A stretch of 64,000 nt of DNA from Lysobacterales bacterium (GCA_022841325.1 JALHRS010000008.1:57021-121020), one strand, 5' to 3'; counted from the stretch's first letter, positions 7,543 to 16,621 are shown. Numbers and translations: made by a program. The notes: generated from the letters alone by a model not told the origin.

Positions 7543-9750
7543 ATGATTCGCCCGTTGATTGCGCTGATGCTGCTCGCCCTGAGCCTGGCAGCAGGTGCCG
7601 CCGATACCGCTCCCCGGTGCATAGGCCTGGTGCTCGGCGGTGGTGGCGCCCGTGGCGCCGCCCATATCGGCGTGCTCAAGGTGCTTGAGCGCGAGCGCAT
7701 CCCGGTTTGCCGCATCGCCGGTACCAGCATGGGCTCCATCGTCGGTGGTTTGTATGCCTCGGGATACTCGCCGGGCGAAATCGAGGCGATTCTGAGCACG
7801 GTGAACTGGAAGGATGTGCTCAACGACGATCCGCCGCGCACCGATTTCCCGATGCGCCGCAAGAACGACACGCTGCGCTACCTGCTCGACTACCGTTTTG
7901 GCTTGCGCGACGGTGCCATCCAGCTGCCGCGCGGCGTGATCCAGGGACAGAAGCTGCTGCTGCTGCTGCGACGGCTGACCTTGCACACCTGGCGCACGCC
8001 GAACTTCGATGCGTTACCGATCCCGTTCCGCGCGGTGGCTACCGATATCGTCAGCGGCGAGCAGGTGCTGTTCAGGGAGGGTGATCTGGCGCTGGCGATA
8101 CGCTCCAGCATGTCGGTGCCTGCGGCCTTTGCGCCGATTCGGGTGGACGGTCGGCTGTTGGTGGATGGCGGCATCGTCAACAACGTACCGGTCGATATCG
8201 CCCGTTCCATGGGCGCCGACCGCCTGATCGTGGTCGATGTGGGCGCGCCGCTGGCCAGCGACGACAGCCTCAATTCACCGTTCGCCATCACCATGCAGAT
8301 GCTGGATGTGCTGATGAAACGGCGCACGGAGGAAGTGCTGGCGACCATGGCGCCCGAGGACATCAAGATCCTGCCGCAGCTCGGCAACATGAGCAGTGCG
8401 GCCTTCGATGATGCGGCGATGGCGATTCCGCTGGGCGAGGCGGCGGCCGAAGCGCAACTGGCAAGGCTGCGCGAATGGTCGGTGTCCGAAGATCAATACC
8501 AGCAATACCAGTCAGCCCATCGCCGGGTCGAATTCGATCCGCCGCTGCTGAGTTTTCTCGACGTGGTCAAGGATCGCAGCAAGACCGCAGGCTATGTCGA
8601 ACGCGCGCTCGACGGTTTTGTCGGTGAACCGCTGGACGTGGCAACCCTGGAACAGGCCATCGGCCGTGCCTACGGACTCAACAACTACGAGCGCATCACC
8701 TGGAATCCGGTTGTCCGTGGGGACGAGGTTGGCGTGGACGTGACCCCGGTAGACAAGGGCTGGGGACCGAATTTCATGACCTTCGGGCTGCAGATCAGCG
8801 ACGATTTCCAGGGCGACAACGACTACCAGCTCGGCATCGAATACACGATGACTGGCCTCAATCGCTACGGTGGTGAATGGCGCTCGCGCGGCGAGATCGG
8901 GCGCATCACCGGGCTGCGCACCGAGTTCTTTCAGCCGGCCGGAAACAGCGGGCAGTACTTTGTCTTTCCCTACGTCGAATACCGCGCCTACGATCAGCCC
9001 CTGCGGGTGGGCAATGCGGTGCCGTCCGAGTTCCGGGTGCGGCGTGGCGCCATCGGTTTCGACGCCGGCTACGAGATCGACAACGCCACGCGGGTGTACG
9101 CCGGACTGGTTCGCGGCTACGACAACGCCACGGTCAGTGTCGGTGACGGCAGCATGATTCCGGGCTTGTCCACGGTCAGTAATCTGGGGCGGCTCGGCCT
9201 GGTCCGCGATACCCTCGATGATGCCAGTTTCCCCAGATCCGGCGGACGCGGCGAGTTGCTGTTGCTCGCGGATGTTCCGGGTCTGGGATCCGCTGGTGAT
9301 GGCCAGATCATGGATGTCAGCTGGGATCACGCCATCAGTTCCGGTGCTAGCCGCTTCCTGCTCGGCGCACGCCTGCACGCCAGCTGGGGACGCCCCAATG
9401 CCTTCAACGCCTTGTCGCCGCTGGGGGGGTTCACCAACCTGTCCGGATATGCCGAACGTGAGCTTCTGGGGGAGCAGAGCGCCCTGTTCCGCGGGATCTA
9501 CTACCGTCGACTGGGTGACGAGGGCAGGTTGTTCTCGGTGCCGGCCTATGTCGGCGCCAGCCTGGAAGCCGGCAATGTCTATCGCGAACGCAGTCAGCTG
9601 GTCAGCCTGGACAACCTGATCCTTGCCGGCAGCGTGTTTGTCGGCATCGATTCGCCCTTCGGGCCGATCTTCCTCGGCTATGGCCGCGCCGACACCGGCG
9701 CCTCTTCGGTGTATCTCAACTTCGGCACCTTGTTGCGGCCGCGCTTGTAG
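7543..9750 (+). CDS. Patatin-like phospholipase with outer-membrane beta-barrel (PlpD-type, type Vd)
   Basis: A 735-residue exported protein. It has a signal peptide (MIRPLIALMLLALSLAAGAA), then a patatin domain with oxyanion loop GGGGARG (32-38), nucleophile Ser about 62 in GTSMG and the catalytic DGG in LLVDGGIVNN (about 206). Next comes a short POTRA-like linker (about 335-400) and a C-terminal BamA/Omp85-like beta-barrel rich in alternating aromatic strands, ending NFGTLLRPRL. The architecture matches type Vd autotransporters such as Pseudomonas PlpD, in which the lipase domain is carried to the cell surface. A GTG two codons upstream (7537) is an alternative start. Confidence 0.92.
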   Translation: MIRPLIALMLLALSLAAGAADTAPRCIGLVLGGGGARGAAHIGVLKVLERERIPVCRIAGTSMGSIVGGLYASGYSPGEIEAILSTVNWKDVLNDDPPRTDFPMRRKNDTLRYLLDYRFGLRDGAIQLPRGVIQGQKLLLLLRRLTLHTWRTPNFDALPIPFRAVATDIVSGEQVLFREGDLALAIRSSMSVPAAFAPIRVDGRLLVDGGIVNNVPVDIARSMGADRLIVVDVGAPLASDDSLNSPFAITMQMLDVLMKRRTEEVLATMAPEDIKILPQLGNMSSAAFDDAAMAIPLGEAAAEAQLARLREWSVSEDQYQQYQSAHRRVEFDPPLLSFLDVVKDRSKTAGYVERALDGFVGEPLDVATLEQAIGRAYGLNNYERITWNPVVRGDEVGVDVTPVDKGWGPNFMTFGLQISDDFQGDNDYQLGIEYTMTGLNRYGGEWRSRGEIGRITGLRTEFFQPAGNSGQYFVFPYVEYRAYDQPLRVGNAVPSEFRVRRGAIGFDAGYEIDNATRVYAGLVRGYDNATVSVGDGSMIPGLSTVSNLGRLGLVRDTLDDASFPRSGGRGELLLLADVPGLGSAGDGQIMDVSWDHAISSGASRFLLGARLHASWGRPNAFNALSPLGGFTNLSGYAERELLGEQSALFRGIYYRRLGDEGRLFSVPAYVGASLEAGNVYRERSQLVSLDNLILAGSVFVGIDSPFGPIFLGYGRADTGASSVYLNFGTLLRPRL

Positions 9751-10161
9751 CCGGTTGCGAGGGCAGGTTGGGCCACTTGTGGGAGCGGCCTGTGGCCGCG
9801 ATCGCTGCTGGCAGGGTGCGAAGGGACAGGCACTTGTCCGCAAACGACGCAGAGGAAAGCAAGTTTTCGATCAGAGCATTGCGGCCGCTGACGCATTGCC
9901 AGGCCTCATCCTGGCGTCCTTGAGGGACCAGATGCTGATTGTTCGCGGGGCGGGCTACCTGACGCCTGCCGCCACCACGCAGGCCATGCCGCCGCGCCAT
10001 CGGATTGTGTGAGATTTGAGCCATGTCAACATCGTGATCAGCGATGGATGCTCATATGTCGAGGTGGACACTCGGGGATTCAGGGTGCGACCAAATTGAA
10101 AAACCTGGCTGACACCCAGACAGCAGGAGTTGGCTGCGACTTGGCCGGCCGTGATGAGAAG
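9751..10161 (+). other. Gene-free region upstream of the nqr operon
   Basis: Some 410 bp with one REP palindrome (9778-9802) and no convincing gene. It is where nqrA would normally lie, and no NqrA-like reading frame is present. In-frame upstream extensions of nqrB (ATG 10009, ATG 10048) are possible but encode sequence that does not resemble the family. Confidence 0.7.
9778..9802. repeat. REP palindrome (GTGGGAGCGG type)
   Basis: The sequence tgtgggagcggcctgtggcc continues into gcgat and forms a short GC stem. It is the Pseudomonas/Xanthomonas-type REP core, repeated at 29262, 29431, 31812, 54449, 54497, 57086 and 57145 in both orientations. Confidence 0.85.
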
Positions 10162-10914
10162 ATGACTGTGCTGGCGCTGCTGCCGCCGCTGATCGTGCGT
10201 CTTTACGGCGATGGCACGGAAGCCGCAATTCAGCGCACTTTGATGCTCTTGTTGGCGATAGCCATCGCATATTTCTGGGCAGCTCTGTTTGCCCGCCCGC
10301 TAGCGCGTTCCACGGGCTGGGATCTGTTGGCCATTGCGATGATCTTCGTGGTCATGCTACCCGGGCCGGTGGCTTGGGGTGCCGCTGCCCTTGCCCTCAG
10401 TTTTGGTGCTGTTTTCGGGCGCGAGATTTTCGGTGGTCGGCCGATACTACCTCCGGCGCTGATAGGCCTTGCGTTCGCGATTTTCTCCTTTCCTGAGGGC
10501 GGGTTCGAGGCGCGCGGCATCCTCGCGCAATCACCCGATCTGCTGCTGGCGGCGTCGTGTCTGCCTGGCGCTGTGATCTTGATGGTCAGAGGCGCTCTGG
10601 TCTGGCAGGTCGCCGCCGGGGCCGTGGCAGGTCTGGCCGCAGTCGCGCTGACGATGGGCGTTCCCCAGTGGTGGTGGCAGCCGGGTCTGGGCGCTTTCGT
10701 TGCTGCGGTACTGTTTCTCGCTGCGGCGCCTGAAAGTGCAGCCGGTGGGGCAGGCGCCCGGTGGCTGCACGGCTTGCTGGTGGGCGGACTGACCGCGCTT
10801 ATCCGTGCCGCTGACCCCAACCAGCCAGACGGCGTGGTGTTTGCGGTCCTGCTGGGGGCGCTATTCGCCCCGCTGTTGGGCCGCGCCCTGCAATGGCGCA
10901 TCCGCCATGACTAG
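10162..10914 (+). CDS. nqrB: Compact NqrB/RnfD-family membrane subunit lacking the covalent FMN site
   Basis: About 250 residues against about 410 for Vibrio NqrB and 350 for RnfD. Recognisable NqrB blocks are VVMLPGPVAWGAAAL, FGREIFGG followed by ILPPALIGLAFAIFSFP, and the C-terminal LIRAADPNQPDGVVFAVLLG then ALFAPLLGRAL. The long extramembrane loop carrying the flavinylation motif (SGAT in NqrB, D-G-x-S-x-A-T in RnfD) is absent: the sequence runs from SFPEGGFEARGILAQSPDLL straight into the next helix. The ATG at 10162 follows GAGAAG; in-frame ATGs at 10009 and 10048 exist. The stop overlaps nqrC by 8 bp. It may have lost a redox centre but kept the membrane scaffold. Confidence 0.8.
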   Translation: MTVLALLPPLIVRLYGDGTEAAIQRTLMLLLAIAIAYFWAALFARPLARSTGWDLLAIAMIFVVMLPGPVAWGAAALALSFGAVFGREIFGGRPILPPALIGLAFAIFSFPEGGFEARGILAQSPDLLLAASCLPGAVILMVRGALVWQVAAGAVAGLAAVALTMGVPQWWWQPGLGAFVAAVLFLAAAPESAAGGAGARWLHGLLVGGLTALIRAADPNQPDGVVFAVLLGALFAPLLGRALQWRIRHD

Positions 10915-11647
10915 GTCTAATCCACTCTGGTGGTGGAAGCGCTTCCTGGCCCTGCCAAACGAGCATCTGGGCAAGACGCTCGGCGTTGCTTTCCTGGTGG
11001 CTTTTTTTTGCTCTGTACTGGTTTCGGCGACAGCAGTCATGCTGAAGCCACTGCATGAAGCCAACCGACTGGGGCACGGTGCGGCGCATATTCGAGCCAT
11101 CGTGGAGGGTTTGGGCGAGAAGTCTCCATCCCTGCGCCTGGTTGATCTTGCAACGGGTGAATACGTCGAGTCCGACCCGAACACGAGCACTGAATTACCG
11201 CGCGACCGTGACATCGCCCGTTTGGGCAGCCGCGAGGACGTGGCGACAGTCTTCGAGTTGCGCGAAGGTGGCGAGCTCAGATTGGTGATCCTTCCGGTTC
11301 GCGGATCTGGCTACCAATCCACGCTCAAGGGCTATCTGGCACTCAAGGCCGACCTGAACACCGTTGCTGCGCTGACCTTCCATGAACATGACGAGACACC
11401 CGGCCTGGGCTCGCGTATCGACGAGGACGCCTGGAAAGCGCTTTGGCCGGGAAAACAGCTGAGCGATGCGTCTGGCACTATCCAGATAGCGGTGGTCAAG
11501 GGCGCCAGCGAGGGTGTCCATGAGGTGGATGGTATCTCGGGTGCGACCCGAACTGGCACCGGCATTACCCGACTGATGCGCTTCTGGCTCGGTCCCGACG
11601 GATACGGGCCTTATCTGGCGCGCTTGCGAGCAGAGGCCGGCCAATGA
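10907..11647 (+). CDS. nqrC: Na+-translocating NADH:quinone reductase-type subunit C
   Basis: A 246-residue single-span protein with one N-terminal membrane helix (about 24-46) and a periplasmic domain. The family blocks PGLGSRID (about 165-172) and [10 protein letters not shown] are clear; the Thr of SGAT (about 214) is where ApbE attaches FMN through a phosphoester bond. This flavin site is intact, unlike that of the neighbouring NqrB. The length is normal. The ATG overlaps the nqrB stop and the stop overlaps nqrD. Confidence 0.95.
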   Translation: MTRSNPLWWWKRFLALPNEHLGKTLGVAFLVAFFCSVLVSATAVMLKPLHEANRLGHGAAHIRAIVEGLGEKSPSLRLVDLATGEYVESDPNTSTELPRDRDIARLGSREDVATVFELREGGELRLVILPVRGSGYQSTLKGYLALKADLNTVAALTFHEHDETPGLGSRIDEDAWKALWPGKQLSDASGTIQIAVVKGASEGVHEVDGISGATRTGTGITRLMRFWLGPDGYGPYLARLRAEAGQ

Positions 11648-12294
11648 CCATCCGCAGCCGGACCCTGATTGCCCCGATCCTGGTCAACAACCCGGTGACG
11701 CTCCAGGTGCTGGGAATCTGCTCGGCACTGGCCGTGACCACCAGCGTTGCCACCGCATTGGTCATGAGCGCCGCGCTGATCGTTGTACTTGCCATCTCCA
11801 GTTGCACGATCAGCTTGATTCGCAAGCACATCCCGCGTTCGATCCGGCTGATCGTGCAGATCACGATCATTGCCTCGCTGGTCATTGTCGTGGATCAGTT
11901 GCTGCAGGCTTACCTGTTCTCGATCAGCAAGCGCTTGAGCGTGTTCGTCAGCCTGATCGTCACCAACTGCATCGTGCTCGGTCGTGCGGAGAGTTTCGCC
12001 ATGCGCAACCCGCCGCTGCCCAGTCTCCTTGATGGCCTCGGAAACGGCCTTGGTTACGCGCTCATTCTGGTGGTCATCGCCACCGTGCGCGAGCTGCTCG
12101 GCGCGGGGACTCTGATGGGCGTGACCATCCTGCGGACCGAAGCGGACGGTGGCTGGTTCACCCCCCTGGGCCTGATGGCCTTGCCGGCGAGCGCCTTCTT
12201 CCTGCTCGGCCTGCTGGTCTGGGCGGTGCGAACGATCCGGCCGGAACAGGCGGAGCCGATCCAGCAACCGACGGACATTGAGGTTCGACAATGA
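11644..12294 (+). CDS. nqrD: Nqr-type subunit D
   Basis: A 216-residue integral membrane protein close to canonical NqrD rather than RnfE, for example [14 protein letters not shown] and [20 protein letters not shown]. Cys about 26 and Cys about 109 correspond to the two cysteines that, with two from NqrE, hold the intramembrane 2Fe-2S cluster. Expected to relay electrons from NqrF across the membrane to NqrC. Overlaps its neighbours by 4 bp on each side (ATGA junctions). Confidence 0.95.
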   Translation: MTIRSRTLIAPILVNNPVTLQVLGICSALAVTTSVATALVMSAALIVVLAISSCTISLIRKHIPRSIRLIVQITIIASLVIVVDQLLQAYLFSISKRLSVFVSLIVTNCIVLGRAESFAMRNPPLPSLLDGLGNGLGYALILVVIATVRELLGAGTLMGVTILRTEADGGWFTPLGLMALPASAFFLLGLLVWAVRTIRPEQAEPIQQPTDIEVRQ

Positions 12295-12893
12295 CCGAAC
12301 TGCTGCTCCGTGCCATCTTCGCCGACAACCTGGCGCTCGCCTATTTCCTCGGCATGTGTACCTTCCTTGCCGTATCGCGCCGACTTGAAACCGCGTTCGG
12401 CCTGGGTCTGGCGATGATGGTGGTTCAGACCATCACCGTGCCCGTCAACAACCTCCTGTTTTCCGGACTGCTGAAACCCGGCGCGCTGGCATGGCTGGGC
12501 CTCGGTGACGTGGACTTGAGCTTCCTGATGCTGATCGCCTCGATTGGCGTCATTGCGGCCACGGTGCAGATTCTCGAGATGGTGCTCGATCGCCACTTTG
12601 GGGCGTTGTACCGCGCGCTCGGTGTCTATCTGCCGTTGATCACGGTCAATTGCGCCATTCTTGGCGCCAGCCTGTTCATGGTCGAGCGGCTCTATGGGTT
12701 CACCGAGAGCGTTGTCTACGGCTTTGGTTCAGGCCTCGGCTGGGCGCTCGCCATTTGGGCACTCGCCGGCCTGCGTGAGCGCGTCGACGAGAGCCGCGTA
12801 CCCAAGGGCCTGCGCGGGCTCGGCATCGCGTTCATCCTGACCGGCTTCATGTCGATGGGATTTTCCGTCTTTGGCGGGTTGAAATTCGGATGA
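12291..12893 (+). CDS. nqrE: Nqr-type subunit E
   Basis: A 200-residue membrane protein strongly like Nqr[14 protein letters not shown] with Cys about 23 and [12 protein letters not shown] with Cys about 121, the second half of the shared NqrD/E iron-sulfur site. The conserved [15 protein letters not shown] and [11 protein letters not shown] segments are also present. Coupled by 4-bp overlaps to nqrD and nqrF. Confidence 0.95.
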   Translation: MTELLLRAIFADNLALAYFLGMCTFLAVSRRLETAFGLGLAMMVVQTITVPVNNLLFSGLLKPGALAWLGLGDVDLSFLMLIASIGVIAATVQILEMVLDRHFGALYRALGVYLPLITVNCAILGASLFMVERLYGFTESVVYGFGSGLGWALAIWALAGLRERVDESRVPKGLRGLGIAFILTGFMSMGFSVFGGLKFG

Positions 12894-14107
12894 TGGAAAT
12901 CGTCTTCGGCAGCGGCGTGTTCACCGGGCTGATCATGGTCCTGACGCTGGTCGTATTGGGCGCGCGGTTGCTGCTGATGCCCCGTGGCTTTGCGCGCGTC
13001 ACCGTGAATCACGAAAAGGTCATTGACGCGAAGCTCGGCGATAAATTGCTGAGCGCACTGGATCATGGTGGCGTGCATTTGCCCACCAGTTGCGGTGGCG
13101 TTGGTACCTGTGGTTTGTGCCGCGTGACCGTTGCTGATAACGCCGATGTTTCGGCAGCGACGCGGGCGGTAGTGCACGCGACTGATCTCGACAACGGCAT
13201 TCGCCTTGCCTGTCAGTTGCTGGTCCGCGGCGATATGGCGATTACCGTGGCGCCTGAATTGTTGGCGGTCGAAACCTGGGCCTGCACCGTCGTCCGGACC
13301 CAATCCGTCGCACCACTGATCAGGGAGATCGAACTCGCGTTGCCGGCAGGGCAGGCGCGGCATTTTCGGGCCGGTTCCTATGTGCAGATCACGGCGCCGC
13401 CGTTCCAACTGCCGTTCACCGAGATTTCCGTCGCCCCCGAGTTCGAGAAGTCCTGGATGCGTCTGGACCTGAGAAAGTTCGCGGCGCGTTCCGAGCTGGC
13501 TGTTGCACGAGCCTACTCCCTGGCCAACCGCCCCGAGCAAACCCATTCGCTGCTATTGAACATCCGCCTCGCGCTACCCCCTGCCAGCAAACCGGATGCC
13601 CCACCCGGTGTGGTGTCCTCCTACCTGTTCGGGCTCAAGGTGGGTGACGCGGTCACCGCGACTGGCCCCTTCGGCGATTTCTTCGTGATGGACAGCGACC
13701 GCGAAATCGTCTTCATCGGCGGTGGTGTCGGCATGGCGCCGCTGCGCGCTCATGTGTTCGATCAACTCGAGCACCGCAGGTCTACCCGCAAGATCAGCTT
13801 CTGGTATGGCGCGCGTGCGCGCATCGATCTCTATTACTTCGATGATATGCAGCGACTCGAACAGGATCATCCGAACTTCTCCTGGCATGTTGCGCTGTCG
13901 GACCCAGCGCCAGAGGACGCCTGGGAAGGTGAAACAGGGTTCATTCATGACCTGGTCCACCGCGCCCACCTGCAGATCCACCCGGATCCGGCGGCGTGTG
14001 AATACTACTTGTGTGGTCCACCGCTGATGATCGAGGCAGTGCTGGCGCTTCTGGAGCGGTTTGGTGTTCCGCGCGAAAATATCTTGTATGACGATTTCGG
14101 CGGCTAG
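12890..14107 (+). CDS. nqrF: Nqr-type subunit F, NADH-oxidising flavoprotein
   Basis: Electron entry point: takes a hydride from NADH to FAD and on to a 2Fe-2S cluster. The 405-residue product has an N-terminal membrane helix (about 8-30), a ferredoxin domain with Cys 68, 74, 77 ([10 protein letters not shown]) and Cys 108 (LACQ), an FAD domain with RAYSLANRP, and an NADH domain with [12 protein letters not shown] and YLCGPPLM. It ends ILYDDFGG like Vibrio NqrF. All redox ligands look intact, so the complex should still accept electrons from NADH. Confidence 0.96.
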   Translation: MMEIVFGSGVFTGLIMVLTLVVLGARLLLMPRGFARVTVNHEKVIDAKLGDKLLSALDHGGVHLPTSCGGVGTCGLCRVTVADNADVSAATRAVVHATDLDNGIRLACQLLVRGDMAITVAPELLAVETWACTVVRTQSVAPLIREIELALPAGQARHFRAGSYVQITAPPFQLPFTEISVAPEFEKSWMRLDLRKFAARSELAVARAYSLANRPEQTHSLLLNIRLALPPASKPDAPPGVVSSYLFGLKVGDAVTATGPFGDFFVMDSDREIVFIGGGVGMAPLRAHVFDQLEHRRSTRKISFWYGARARIDLYYFDDMQRLEQDHPNFSWHVALSDPAPEDAWEGETGFIHDLVHRAHLQIHPDPAACEYYLCGPPLMIEAVLALLERFGVPRENILYDDFGG

Positions 14108-14120
14108 GAAACCCCAGAAA

Positions 14121-15080
14121 ATGATCACGCGCAGGGAAATACTGGGAATGGCTGGCGGCGCTGCCTTGTTCAGCGCGCTGCCGCGCGTCGCGCGCGCGTC
14201 CGGAGCGCAAGTTCATACCGGCCCGGCGTTCGGCTCGACCTGGCGCCTGGTGCTTGCCGACAGCGGCGATGCCGGCCAGGCAAGAGCACGGCTGGAAGCA
14301 GTCGTGGCGCGGATTGACGCCCTGATGTCTCCCTATCGGACGGATTCCGAATTGACGCGTTTCAATACCGATGGACAATCGAATGTGTCCATGGAAACGG
14401 GCATCGTCATTCGTGCGTCGCTGGCGCTGGCCAAAGACAGTCAGGGCGCTTTTGATCCGACTCTGGGGCCTCTGGGGCGTCGTTATGGTTTTGGGCCGGC
14501 GGCTATTTCGCCCGCACGACCGGCGGGTCGCTATCGCGATGTGCGCCTCACCGGTAGCGTCCTGGAAACGGCCTGCCAGGGCTTGAGCCTCGACCTTTGC
14601 GGTATTGCCAAGGGCTACGCGCTGGACGAAATCGTGCGGACACTGGACGGTCAGGATTTCCTGGTCGAACTTGGCGGTGAGGTTGCGGCTCGCGGCCGCC
14701 ACCCCTCGGGACGGCCCTGGCTTGCGGGTATCGAACGGCCGGGGACGGATGTTCTGCAGCGCATCGTCAAGATGGACGGGCGCGCGCTGGCCACTTCCGG
14801 TGAAGCCGCGCAGAGCTATATCGTCGGCGGGCGGCGCTATGCGCACGTCATGGACCCGAACACGTGGACTCCGGTAAACAACGGTGTGGCGTCAGTCAGC
14901 GTCTTGGCCGCCACCGGGCTGATCGCAGACGGCCTGGCAACGGCTGCCATGGTGATGGGTCCGGAAGCCGTGCGCCCCCTGCTTGCGGCGCACGATGCCA
15001 GCGCGCTGTTCTTGATGCATCGCGGGCTGGATCTGGAGGAAGTGGACATCAACGGCTTCATTGCAGGAGGTCGCGCATGA
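14121..15080 (+). CDS. apbE: FAD:protein FMN transferase
   Basis: Transfers FMN from FAD to Thr of the SGAT-type motif in exported flavoproteins; the evident client here is NqrC. The 319-residue product starts with a Tat-like signal (MITRREILGMAGGAALFS..., twin Arg at 4-5, cleavage near ARA-SG). Family blocks are LMSPYRTDSELTRFN, DPTLGPL, LDLCGIAKGYALD, the LVELGGEVAARG strand and ATSGEAAQSYIVGG. I use the ATG at 14121; an ATG at 14088 overlapping nqrF would place extra residues before the signal peptide. Overlaps nqrM by 4 bp. Confidence 0.94.
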   Translation: MITRREILGMAGGAALFSALPRVARASGAQVHTGPAFGSTWRLVLADSGDAGQARARLEAVVARIDALMSPYRTDSELTRFNTDGQSNVSMETGIVIRASLALAKDSQGAFDPTLGPLGRRYGFGPAAISPARPAGRYRDVRLTGSVLETACQGLSLDLCGIAKGYALDEIVRTLDGQDFLVELGGEVAARGRHPSGRPWLAGIERPGTDVLQRIVKMDGRALATSGEAAQSYIVGGRRYAHVMDPNTWTPVNNGVASVSVLAATGLIADGLATAAMVMGPEAVRPLLAAHDASALFLMHRGLDLEEVDINGFIAGGRA

Positions 15081-15232
15081 CGCTGTTTCTGCTCAGCTTC
15101 GCAGTGCTTGTACTTGCGGCTATCGGCCTCGGTACCGGGTTGCTGCTCGGTCGCGGTCCATTAGGAGGATCCTGCGGCGGAGATGCAGTTCTCAAGGTCT
15201 GCGCATTTTGTAAGGGCAAGGAAAGGCGATGA
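15077..15232 (+). CDS. nqrM: Nqr maturation factor
   Basis: A 51-residue protein with one N-terminal membrane helix (about 3-24) followed by GGSCGG (Cys 33) and VCAFC (Cys 42 and 45). This matches NqrM (DUF539), thought to deliver iron for the NqrD/E cluster. It is shorter than Vibrio NqrM and has three rather than four conserved cysteines. Its presence supports a functional complex. Overlaps apbE and the next gene by 4 bp. Confidence 0.88.
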   Translation: MTLFLLSFAVLVLAAIGLGTGLLLGRGPLGGSCGGDAVLKVCAFCKGKERR

Positions 15233-15648
15233 CCAGAACAGTGGCCGACATCATGGCAACGCAGCTGACCACGTTCCCGCCGGACATGAACGTCAACGAG
15301 GCCATTCGCATTCTGCTCAGTCAACGCATCTCCGGCGCGCCCGTGGTCAATGCCGATGGCACCCTGCTCGGCGTGTTGTCCAAGAAGGACTGCCTCAAGG
15401 TTGTTTTCTCGTCTCGATATCACGACGACTGGGGCGGGCCCGTGCGCGATTTCATGAGTACGCCCGTGGAGACGCTGCCACCAGACATGGACTTGGTGAG
15501 TGCGGCGCAGTACTTCATCAACAGCAATTACCGTCGTTTCCCGGTCCTGCGCGACGGAAAGCTGGTCGGGCAGGTCAGCCGGTACGACATCCTCAAGAGT
15601 GTGACCGAGACGCCACCCTCATTTCGATCCAGTCATCGGCCGCGCTAG
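15229..15648 (+). CDS. CBS-pair protein, last gene of the nqr operon
   Basis: The 139-residue product consists almost wholly of two CBS motifs: VADIMATQLTTFPPDMNVNE...GAPVVNADGTLLGVLSKKD and VRDFMSTPVETLPPDMDLVS...RFPVLRDGKLVGQVSRYD. CBS pairs bind adenine nucleotides and act as energy sensors; here it might report ATP/AMP or NADH state to the electron-transfer complex. No other domain is fused. The start overlaps the nqrM stop (ATGA), so it is translated with the complex. The regulatory role is inference. Confidence 0.9.
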   Translation: MTRTVADIMATQLTTFPPDMNVNEAIRILLSQRISGAPVVNADGTLLGVLSKKDCLKVVFSSRYHDDWGGPVRDFMSTPVETLPPDMDLVSAAQYFINSNYRRFPVLRDGKLVGQVSRYDILKSVTETPPSFRSSHRPR

Positions 15649-16016
15649 GGATGCTTGCCAATGGCGTTGCCCCAACCGGGCGCCGGCACCATCGCGCGCA
15701 CCAGCGCCAAACCCGCAGTGACCAAGGTGATGCTTCCTGGCATGGTCGGCAATGCGAACGGAGATTGAATCGATGGTCAGAGCAGGAGAAGGAGTGATGA
15801 TTCTGAACAATGCTGATGAACACACTATCTTTTTCCCTCGAACTGACTTAAGGTGCGCGGGCTTTCAGCTCGGCACGGTTCAACGTGACGAGGCCGCACG
15901 GTGAGTCTTGCGATCTGCCGCTGTTGCTTCTCAGTGTTCTAGTCCCCCCGCAGATGAACGCAGAGGCGCCCCACTTTTCGGGACGCTGAAACTCACTATG
16001 TTTTGGAGATACACAA
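15649..16016 (+). other. Intergenic region / leader of the cold-shock gene
   Basis: 368 bp without a supported gene. A 35-codon frame starting at 15661 has no ribosome-binding site or recognisable product. The last part is probably the 5' untranslated leader of the cold-shock gene, which ends in the ribosome-binding site TTTTGGAG about 9 bp before the ATG. Confidence 0.6.
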
Positions 16017-16226
16017 ATGTCAGATCGTCAAGTCGGTACCGTGAAGTGGTTCAATGACGCCAAGGGCTTCGGCTTCCTGAGCCGCGCAGATGGGGACGAC
16101 GTGTTCGTTCACTTCCGCGCCATTCAGGGTTCGGGCTTCAAGTCGCTGCAGGAAGGCCAGAAGGTCAGCTTCCTGGTCACGAAGGGCCCGAAGGGCCTGC
16201 AGGCTGACCAGGTGCAGCCGCTTTAA
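16017..16226 (+). CDS. Cold-shock-domain RNA chaperone (CspA family)
   Basis: A 69-residue single OB-fold protein with both nucleic-acid-binding motifs: RNP1 KGFGFLSR (about 17-24) and RNP2 VFVHF (about 29-33), within [14 protein letters not shown]. Binds single-stranded RNA/DNA and prevents secondary structure. Good ribosome-binding site (TTTTGGAG). A strong terminator follows, and an RRM RNA-binding protein gene comes next. Confidence 0.97.
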   Translation: MSDRQVGTVKWFNDAKGFGFLSRADGDDVFVHFRAIQGSGFKSLQEGQKVSFLVTKGPKGLQADQVQPL

Positions 16227-16273
16227 GGTAATCGCGGTCGGCGTATCGTCGACCAGTTTGCCAGTTTAAGACG

Positions 16274-16313
16274 ATCGGGCAGGCTCAGGCCTGCCCGATT
16301 CGTTTCTGTTTTT
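16274..16313 (+). terminator. Rho-independent terminator of the cold-shock gene
   Basis: Perfect 11-bp stem atcgggcaggc / gcctgcccgat with a tcag loop (16274-16299), followed by the T-rich stretch tcgtttctgttttt. Confidence 0.9.
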
Positions 16314-16363
16314 GCCCGGTCGACGTCGTGGTTTGAGCGTTGCCCCCATCTGGAGTGCCCCTG

Positions 16364-16621
16364 ATGCTGACACTGAGCGTGCGTGGTTTGCCTAAGAAGA
16401 TGACCGAACAGGTCCTGACCGAGATGTTCACGGCACACGGTCGAGTGCGTAATCTGAAGATGTCCCGTGATCTGTTTTCCGGCGAGTGCCGCGGTTTCGC
16501 CGAACTGGAAATGGAAGGTCACGAAGCGCGCAAGGCGATTGCCGCGCTGAACGGTTCCACGGTCGAGGGCGAGGCCCTGCGCGTGGGTCTGAAGAGCGAA
16601 TTGCGCGCCCGTCGTCGCTGA
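16364..16621 (+). CDS. Small RRM-domain RNA-binding protein
   Basis: An 85-residue protein that is essentially one RNA-recognition motif: RNP2 LSVRGLP near the N-terminus, RNP1-like CRGFAELEM (about 43-51) and the AIAALNGSTVEG helix-turn, with a basic tail LRARRR. RNP1 lacks one of the usual aromatics, so RNA affinity may be modest. The ATG at 16364 follows GGAG by 8 bp; an upstream TTG at 16340 is less likely. Bacterial RRM proteins are often cold-induced, in line with the adjacent cold-shock gene. Confidence 0.88.
   Translation: MLTLSVRGLPKKMTEQVLTEMFTAHGRVRNLKMSRDLFSGECRGFAELEMEGHEARKAIAALNGSTVEGEALRVGLKSELRARRR

Noticed and set aside
9751..10161. Degenerate nqrA
   Set aside because: I looked for NqrA-like sequence in all frames upstream of nqrB and saw none; the region is too short for the gene and carries a REP element.
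15661..15768. 35-codon frame after the CBS gene
   Set aside because: No ribosome-binding site, no recognisable sequence; probably chance.
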